From: Clostridia bacterium | GTDB taxonomy: Bacteria > Bacillota > Clostridia > Oscillospirales > CAG-272 | Direction: 5' to 3' | DNA: 45,651 nt | NCBI GenBank assembly: GCA_017416185.1 | Contig: JAFQDF010000023.1 | Location: 1 to 45,651 of the forward strand | Part shown: one piece after another, positions 41,002-45,651 of the stretch | How the letters are laid out: every line of letters begins with the position of its first letter | Position numbering within the stretch: the first letter of the stretch is position 1 | The notes under the pieces: model-generated | The model's input: only the letters and a program-made list of their open reading frames with translations | What the model was told of the DNA's origin: nothing | Databases searched by the model: none | Position numbers and translations under genes: made by a program

Positions 41002-41967
41002 ATGGACTCACTTATCTTTGCCCTGAATGCCGTTCTGCCGATAGTTGCGACGGTGGCGCTGGGCTATATACTTAAAAGAATAGGATTTATGTCTGCCGAT
41101 TTTGCAAAGCAGGCAAACAAGCTTTGTTTTCGTGTTTTTCTGCCGTGTATGCTCTTTCTCAACGTCTATAAGATAGATAACATAGGCAGTATAGAGCCAA
41201 GCTATATCATATACACGTTCATAGCGGTATTAGTTCTGTTTTTTGCCGCTTTTCCTATAGTTACCGTCGCCACAAAGAAAAGAGAATGCAGAGGTGTTCT
41301 CGCTCAGGCGGCTTTTCGCTCAAACTATGCACTTATAGGCATCCCTTTGGCAGAGGCACTTTTCGGTGAGGAGGGAGTAGCTGCGGCATCGGTGCTGTCG
41401 GCGGTGGTAATAGTGCTTTTCAATATTCTTGCGGTCATATGCCTGTCGGTTTACCGTGAGGGAAAGCCGAGTATAAAAAAGATATTTCTCGATATACTGA
41501 AAAATCCTTTGATAATAAGTATTGCTCTCGGTATAGCCGTTCTGCTCGTCAGACCGCTTGTTTCTTTCAGAGTAAGCGATATCACACCTGTATATAAAGT
41601 GCTTGGCTATATGTCAAATCTTGCAACACCTCTGGCACTTCTGGTGCTTGGAGCACAGTTTGAGTTTTCCACCGTTTCCGAGCTTCGCCGTGAGATTTTA
41701 TGGGGTGTAGGTATGCGCTGTCTTATGGTGCCTGTTCTCGGGCTTGGAACGGCGTATCTGATCTTTGCCGATAAGCTGACAGGCGCGCATTTTGCGGCGC
41801 TTGTAGCAGTATTTACCACACCGCTTGCCGTGTCAAGCGTTGCTATGGCACAGGAGATGGACGGGGATGCCCGCCTTGCAGGGCAGCTTGTTATATGGAC
41901 GACTCTAATATCGGCGTTTACTACTTTTATAGCGTCGTTTTTGCTTAAGTCGGCAGGAATATTTTAA
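41002..41967 (+). CDS. AEC-family (auxin efflux carrier-like) transporter
   Basis: 321 aa with about ten membrane helices. 'VALGYILKRIGFMSADFAKQ', 'NKLCFRVFLPCMLF' and 'SNYALIGIPLAEALFGEEG' are the characteristic N-terminal motifs, and 'MSNLATPLALLVLGAQFEF' is in the middle. Bacterial members export malate, malonate or other small acids. The ATG immediately follows the GpsA-like stop codon, so the two are coupled. Confidence 0.92.
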   Translation: MDSLIFALNAVLPIVATVALGYILKRIGFMSADFAKQANKLCFRVFLPCMLFLNVYKIDNIGSIEPSYIIYTFIAVLVLFFAAFPIVTVATKKRECRGVLAQAAFRSNYALIGIPLAEALFGEEGVAAASVLSAVVIVLFNILAVICLSVYREGKPSIKKIFLDILKNPLIISIALGIAVLLVRPLVSFRVSDITPVYKVLGYMSNLATPLALLVLGAQFEFSTVSELRREILWGVGMRCLMVPVLGLGTAYLIFADKLTGAHFAALVAVFTTPLAVSSVAMAQEMDGDARLAGQLVIWTTLISAFTTFIASFLLKSAGIF

Positions 41968-41990
41968 GAGCAGTCGTTTTGCGACTGCTC
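41968..41990 (+). terminator. Hairpin after the AEC gene
   Basis: GAGCAGTCG-ttttg-CGACTGCTC starts at the base after the stop codon. There is no U-tract; it runs straight into the GCGATATA array. Confidence 0.6.
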
Positions 41991-41992
41991 TC

Positions 41993-42172
41993 GCGATATA
42001 AATCCCTTGCGGGATTTGCGATATACGCTAAAGCGTGCGATATGTCCTTTGGACGCGATATACGCTGCGGCGTGCGAGGATTTATATCATATCGCATACG
42101 AACAAAGTGAGCATATATCGCGTTTTATCGTATGATAAAACATATCGCATTAGCCGAAGGCGAATATATCGC
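41993..42172. repeat. Hairpin array, GCGATATA core
   Basis: Direct cores at 41993, 42018, 42037 (GCGATAT) and 42055; inverted cores at 42089 (ATATCGC), 42114 (TATATCGC), 42142 and 42165. Spacers are hairpins: AATCCC-ttgc-GGGATT, GTCC-ttt-GGAC, CGC-tgcg-GCG, GTTTTATC-gtat-GATAAAAC and TAGCC-gaa-GGCGA. It is the same 4+4 mirrored design as the arrays at 30-200 and 875-1048, with a different core and unrelated stems. It fills the gap between the AEC gene and the small gene at 42270. Confidence 0.85.
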
Positions 42173-42228
42173 TATATTATTATTTTAATCTCTTCACCGA
42201 CAATCGTTGGTATATCCGTTTTCTTTTT

Positions 42229-42251
42229 GTGATATATTTGGTATATATCAC
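42229..42251. promoter_or_regulatory. Inverted repeat upstream of the small protein gene
   Basis: GTGATATAT-ttggt-ATATATCAC, a 9-bp perfect dyad 2 nt before the GAGGAGA ribosome site of the gene at 42270. It is a candidate operator or leader hairpin. Confidence 0.55.
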
Positions 42252-42269
42252 AGAGGAGACAAAAAAATA

Positions 42270-42506
42270 ATGAAAATCAGTATTAAAAATTTAGATGAAT
42301 TATTTATGTTGTTAGAGGAAATGGAAGGAATAAACCATCTTCAGGATCTTGTTTGTGGAATTATTGAAGAAAAATATATATGCGGTGAAAAAATTGAAAT
42401 TATTGATAGATACGTCAGTGGCTATTTGATAAACAGACAAGCTAAAACTCTTTCTGAAATTCGGAAATTAATAAACCGTAGTGATTTCGCTGTATCTGAT
42501 AAGTAA
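42270..42506 (+). CDS. Small acidic helical protein, possible homologue of the gene at 32526
   Basis: 78 aa from the ATG at 42270 with GAGGAGA upstream; the longer frame from 42207 crosses the dyad. Predicted to be helical and acidic ('LDELFMLLEEMEGINHLQDL'). The first 25 residues resemble the small gene beside the Xre regulator, and the end carries INRSDF versus VNSDSF there. No domain is recognised. It stands alone between the hairpin array and pnuC. Confidence 0.6.
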   Translation: MKISIKNLDELFMLLEEMEGINHLQDLVCGIIEEKYICGEKIEIIDRYVSGYLINRQAKTLSEIRKLINRSDFAVSDK

Positions 42507-42542
42507 CTATGATTTAGAAGTTATGAAATAAACATGATTTTA

Positions 42543-42571
42543 TTGACAATTAATGTTCTATATGCTATACT
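42543..42571 (+). promoter_or_regulatory. Promoter of pnuC
   Basis: TTGACA (42543-42548) and TATACT (42566-42571), 17-nt spacer, about 95 nt before the pnuC start. Confidence 0.75.
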
Positions 42572-42590
42572 TTTCGTATGAATATATTTA

Positions 42591-42657
42591 CTGCCACCGG
42601 GTAGAGCACTCATCACACCGTTAGGTCTTAGAAGGTGTGTATGGGTGTATTTTTGTT
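42591..42657 (+). ncRNA. Structured leader of pnuC, candidate riboswitch of unassigned class
   Basis: After CTGCCACCGGGTAGAG, a two-part stem CACTCAT plus CACACC pairs with GGTGTG and ATGGGTG around GTTAGGTCTTAGAA, followed by TATTTTTG. This looks like a ligand-binding leader with an intrinsic terminator or a ribosome-site switch. Known pnuC regulators include the NAD+-II class; I cannot match its consensus from memory, so no class is assigned. Confidence 0.45.
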
Positions 42658-42672
42658 GTATGGAGAAAGATT

Positions 42673-43344
42673 ATGCATAATCCATTTAAGAAATTATCAA
42701 AATTTGAGTTCTGTCTCTGGCTTGGATCTATGGTGACCGTAATACTTTGCTATATATTTTCACCGCAGAGAGATCTTTTCAGCACTATAGGCTCGCTTAT
42801 CGGCGTGACCGCTCTTATCTTTACTGCTAAGGGAAACATCTGGGGACAGATACTTATTATAATTTTCGCTGTCTTTTACGGAGTCGTCTCCTTTTCAAGA
42901 CAATATTACGGTGAAATGATAACCTACCTCGGTATGTCAGCCCCTATTGCTTTAGCGGCTCTCATCTCCTGGATACGTCATCCCTTTAAGGGCAACAAGG
43001 CAGAGGTGGAGGTAAAAAAGCTTACCCCTAAAACCGTTGTGCTGACCTTTGCTTTTGCCGGTGTTGTAACCGTGATATTCTATTTTATCCTTTCGGCTTT
43101 GGGTACGGCAGAGATCATTTTAAGCACCGTATCCGTTACCACAAGCGTTCTTGCGGCAACCCTTACTTATCTGCGCAGTCCGTACTATGCCCTCGGTTAT
43201 GCGGCAAACGATCTTGTGCTTATAGGGCTGTGGGTCCTTGCAGGAAATCTTGCTATGATAATATGCTTTATAGTCTTTTTTGTAAACGATATGTACGGAT
43301 TTTTTAACTGGCAGAGAATGCAAAAAAGACAGCAAGAGTCTTGA
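42673..43344 (+). CDS. pnuC: PnuC-family nicotinamide riboside / NMN transporter
   Basis: 223 aa from the ATG at 42673 (GGAG 8 nt upstream). Seven or so membrane helices. 'LIGVTALIFTAKGNIWGQIL', 'SFSRQYYGEMITYLGMSAP' and the C-terminal 'FVNDMYGFFNWQRM' match the PnuC pattern, in which W and N residues line the substrate path. It takes up a vitamin-B3 precursor by facilitated diffusion with intracellular trapping. A structured leader precedes it, which suggests RNA-level control. Confidence 0.9.
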   Translation: MHNPFKKLSKFEFCLWLGSMVTVILCYIFSPQRDLFSTIGSLIGVTALIFTAKGNIWGQILIIIFAVFYGVVSFSRQYYGEMITYLGMSAPIALAALISWIRHPFKGNKAEVEVKKLTPKTVVLTFAFAGVVTVIFYFILSALGTAEIILSTVSVTTSVLAATLTYLRSPYYALGYAANDLVLIGLWVLAGNLAMIICFIVFFVNDMYGFFNWQRMQKRQQES

Positions 43345-43397
43345 ATTATATCTTAAAATATGCTATCCTTATAATATCAAATCAAAGGAGTTATTAT

Positions 43398-44186
43398 ATG
43401 GACTGGAACAGCTATCTTTATCCTCAGAACGAAAAGCCCCTGGACAAATTGGTAGAAGGTTACAGCAACACCTCGATATTCCGTTCGGTTGCCTTTATCG
43501 GCGACAGTATGTCATCGGGTGAGTTTGAGACCTGTGACGAAAACGGACAGCACGGTTGGTACGATATGTATGAATATTCCTGGGGACAGTTTATTGCGCG
43601 TAAAAACGGCTTCAAGGCGTATAACTTTTCCGGCGGCGGAATGACCGCAAAGCAGTATATCGAAAGCTCCGCCGAAGAAAGAGGCTGGTGGGATAAGGAA
43701 AAGGCGTGTCAGGCATACGTTATCGCTCTCGGAGTAAACGATCTTGTCAGCCCGAAAAAGATGGAGCTCGGTTCTATAAAGGACATCGACCCCGCGGACT
43801 ATAAAAATAACAAGCCTACCGTTGCAGGCTACTATGCACAGATAATCGCCCGCTATAAGGAGATAAGTCCTGATGCAAAGTTCTTCTTCGTGACCTTTCC
43901 CGAGATACATCTTGACTGGCATAACGATATAGCAAAGGCACACGCGGCTCTGCTTTATGATCTTGCCGAATACTACGAAAACTGCTACGTTATAGATATC
44001 TTCGAATACGGCCCCAAGTACGATGAACGGTTCAATGAAAACTTCTTCCTTCTCGGACATATGAATCCTATGGGATATATCTTCACCGCAAAGATGATAG
44101 ATTCCTATATAGATTATATAATCCGTCACAATCCCAAGGATTTTGAAAACATAGGCTTTGTGACCAAGGGAATCAAGTATAAATAA
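43398..44186 (+). CDS. SGNH/GDSL-type hydrolase
   Basis: 262 aa from the ATG at 43398 (AAAGGAG 7 nt upstream). Blocks visible: 'VAFIGDSMSSGE' (nucleophile Ser), 'NFSGGGMTAK' (block II Gly), 'ALGVNDL' (block III Asn) and 'LLGHMNPMGY' (block V, His; the usual Asp-x-x-His is replaced by Gly-His-x-Asn, a point to check). No signal peptide. Substrate unknown, possibly an acetylated glycan. The next gene follows after 11 nt. Confidence 0.88.
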   Translation: MDWNSYLYPQNEKPLDKLVEGYSNTSIFRSVAFIGDSMSSGEFETCDENGQHGWYDMYEYSWGQFIARKNGFKAYNFSGGGMTAKQYIESSAEERGWWDKEKACQAYVIALGVNDLVSPKKMELGSIKDIDPADYKNNKPTVAGYYAQIIARYKEISPDAKFFFVTFPEIHLDWHNDIAKAHAALLYDLAEYYENCYVIDIFEYGPKYDERFNENFFLLGHMNPMGYIFTAKMIDSYIDYIIRHNPKDFENIGFVTKGIKYK

Positions 44187-44197
44187 CGGAGATAATT

Positions 44198-45340
44198 ATG
44201 AAAAAGCTTGACAAATCTTTACTTAAAGAAAATATTGAAAAAAGGATAAACGACGATATTACCTCGGGCAGAGTAGGCGGTTGCTCCTGTGTCGTTGTAC
44301 AGGACGGTGAGGTAATGTACGAGGGCTTCTTCGGTAACAAGGAGATCGGAATAGACGTAGACGAAAAGACTATATTCCGTCTTGCGTCAATGACCAAGCC
44401 TATTACCGCCGTTGCTACGCTTATATGTGTTGACCGTGGACTTCTTTCTCTTGATACAAAGGTATCCGAGTACGTTCCCGGCTTTAAGAATATGAAGATC
44501 GGCAAAATGGTTGACGGTGAGCTTGAGATAGTGGGAGATGCAGAAAAGGAGATAACAGTTCTTCATCTTCTTACACATACCAGCGGTCTCGGCAGCGGTG
44601 ACGTAGGAAACTACGCTCTTTCCAAAATGAGAAGGGAAGTTGAGCATTCCTGTCTTAAAGAAGCTGTTGAGCATTATTCCCGCTCCGCTCTTGATTTTGA
44701 GCCTTTCTCCACTCAGTTCTACTCTGCGCTTTTCGGCTTTGACGTGCTTGCAAGACTTGTGGAGATAGTGTCGGGTATGCCCTATAATGAATTTATAGAA
44801 AAAGAGATATGTCAGCCGCTTGGTATGGCGGAGACTACTTTTACTCCCACCGAAGAACAGCGTAGCCGTGTTACACCTATGCACGATTATATCGACGGTA
44901 AGGCGATAGCGGTGGATTTCCCCTACGGCGGTATGTTTGAGGGTCTGCCCCTGACCTACTATATGGGAGGTGCGGCACTCTGTAGCAGCCACCGTGACTA
45001 TATCAAGTTTGCAACGATGCTTCTTAACAAGGGTGAATATAACGGCGTCCGTATCCTCTCCGAGGATATTGTAAAACAGATGTCAACACCTCACGTTCCC
45101 CACGAGATAATGCCCTACAGCGAGAGATGGGGTCTTGGAGTACGTGTTATCGTAAACGAGGACTACAAGCGTCTGCCCTTGGGTAGCTACGGCTGGAGCG
45201 GTGCCTACGGCACCCACTTCTGGATCGATCCCGAAAACAAGATAATCGGAATCTATCTCAAAAACTCCCGTTTTGACGGCGGCTCGGGAGCAGAGACTGC
45301 TGCTCACTTTGAGGAGGACGTTACAAACAGTTTTATATAA
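44198..45340 (+). CDS. Serine hydrolase of the beta-lactamase class C / esterase family
   Basis: 380 aa, no signal peptide. S64-M-T-K67 is the nucleophile motif SxxK. 'LLTHTSGL' follows as usual. The YxN motif is Y175-S-A177, so the usual Asn is replaced. The C-terminal 'SYGWSGAYGTHFWIDPE' carries the family's GWsGxxGT block in place of KTG. This pattern is typical of family VIII esterases or D-aminopeptidase-like enzymes, not of true AmpC beta-lactamases. It lies 11 nt after the SGNH gene and is likely in the same unit. Confidence 0.9.
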   Translation: MKKLDKSLLKENIEKRINDDITSGRVGGCSCVVVQDGEVMYEGFFGNKEIGIDVDEKTIFRLASMTKPITAVATLICVDRGLLSLDTKVSEYVPGFKNMKIGKMVDGELEIVGDAEKEITVLHLLTHTSGLGSGDVGNYALSKMRREVEHSCLKEAVEHYSRSALDFEPFSTQFYSALFGFDVLARLVEIVSGMPYNEFIEKEICQPLGMAETTFTPTEEQRSRVTPMHDYIDGKAIAVDFPYGGMFEGLPLTYYMGGAALCSSHRDYIKFATMLLNKGEYNGVRILSEDIVKQMSTPHVPHEIMPYSERWGLGVRVIVNEDYKRLPLGSYGWSGAYGTHFWIDPENKIIGIYLKNSRFDGGSGAETAAHFEEDVTNSFI

Positions 45341-45344
45341 AAAT

Positions 45345-45367
45345 AAATCCTGCTTTTAGCAGGATTT
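45345..45367 (+). terminator. Terminator of the serine hydrolase unit
   Basis: AAATCCTGC-tttta-GCAGGATTT. The CAGACTG-ended element starts at the next base, just as at 15632/15633. Confidence 0.8.
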
Positions 45368-45651
45368 CAGACTGTCGAAAAAGTCGGTCGGACGTGTGAG
45401 GGGCAAGTTGCCCCAGCCAAACTGCGCTCTGTAGGATGAGGGTTGTTTATGATACAACACACGCTACAATGTTATAAAACATTACTCCACTCAACAGACA
45501 TTAATTATATATCTGTTATAACACCAATACAATTGATAAGTATTCAAAAGTGGCGAAAACATCGAGTTTCCGCCACTTTTTCACACTTTTCCGCGAAAAG
45601 GGTCACTACCGTACTTAGTACGCCGAACAGATACGTGCCGCCAGTGGCGGA
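45368..45651. mobile_element. Second copy of the terminator-associated non-coding element, cut by the window end
   Basis: It starts CAGACTGTCGAAAAAGT, then GGTCGGACGTGTG, as at 15633. Further shared blocks are TTATAAAACATT, GATAAGTATTCAA, a hairpin (AGTGGCG.CGCCACT), CACACTTTTCCGC and TACCGTACTTAGTACGCC. The stretch between blocks has diverged, so these are old relatives and not a recent copy. The right end is outside the window. No reading frame of interest is present. Confidence 0.75.

Noticed and set aside
44198..45340. True class C beta-lactamase (antibiotic resistance)
   Set aside because: There is no signal peptide, the YxN and KTG motifs are replaced by esterase-like forms, and many cytosolic esterases share SxxK.

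Overview
The window reads as a chromosomal segment of an anaerobic, probably gut-dwelling member of the Clostridia (Bacillota), most likely of the Oscillospirales/Ruminococcaceae type. The evidence is the conserved low-GC Gram-positive order gdpP-rplI-dnaB and tilS-hpt-ftsH, a pyruvate:ferredoxin oxidoreductase, an SLH-anchored GH18 protein, an LTA-synthase-type phosphotransferase, strong AGGAGG ribosome sites and many near-consensus TTGACA-N17-TATAAT promoters. The genus-level assignment is inference.

Layout. 1-1230: a DarT-like small protein and a tRNA(CAT), both on the minus strand, separated by two nearly identical arrays of small hairpins. 1237-2967: a DUF4091/GH123-like protein. 3103-12039: housekeeping block with the c-di-AMP phosphodiesterase, L9, DnaB, TilS, Hpt, FtsH and an RlmA-type methyltransferase. 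12171-15597: a small Asp/His-rich membrane protein, an RNHCP protein, a MinD-like ATPase next to a degenerate MgsA homologue, and CinA. 15633-15894: a 262-bp non-coding element with short inverted ends, lying between two copies of one terminator. 15919-23072: envelope genes (LTA-synthase-like, GT2, ABC exporter, SLH-GH18). 23159-27060: two transcription units, each opening with a yybP-ykoY type (Mn2+) riboswitch, encoding an SPFH protein, a Na/Pi cotransporter-PhoU protein and a CaCA antiporter. 27950-31525: PFOR. 31664-32771: accessory genes, including an Xre regulator facing a small acidic gene across six helically phased operator repeats. 33005-36762: LMW phosphatase-patatin-esterase operon, convergent with a PlsC-zinc ribbon protein. 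36827-41967: oxidoreductase, an MFS operon with two tiny paralogous membrane proteins, a GpsA-like protein and an AEC carrier. 41993-45340: another hairpin array, a small protein, PnuC, an SGNH esterase and a serine hydrolase. 45368-45651: start of a second copy of the non-coding element.

The intergenic DNA is unusually structured. Three kinds of repeat recur. (1) Hairpin arrays with a shared grammar: four copies of a 6-8 nt core separated by unrelated mini-hairpins, then (in three of four arrays) four copies of the core in inverse orientation. The core differs by locus: ATGATG, GTGAAAT or GCGATATA. (2) Heptamer tandem repeats (AATGCAG, ACTTTGC, AATGTAT types) just after genes, in two cases read into protein C-termini. 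(3) The CAGACTGTCGA-ended element that sits against terminator hairpins. The intergenic stretches longer than about 300 bases (1-304, 734-1092, 15598-15918, 23073-23416, 41968-42269, 45341-45651) are all accounted for by these repeats, promoters, terminators or riboswitches.

Functional links. TilS (7226-8548) should modify the CAT tRNA at 1093-1169, whose acceptor stem carries the C4-G69 and C5-G68 pairs used by TilS. The two Mn-type riboswitches probably tie membrane and ion-transport genes to metal status. The best candidates for new biology are the hairpin arrays, the face-to-face Xre switch, the terminator-targeting element, and the operon of tiny membrane proteins.
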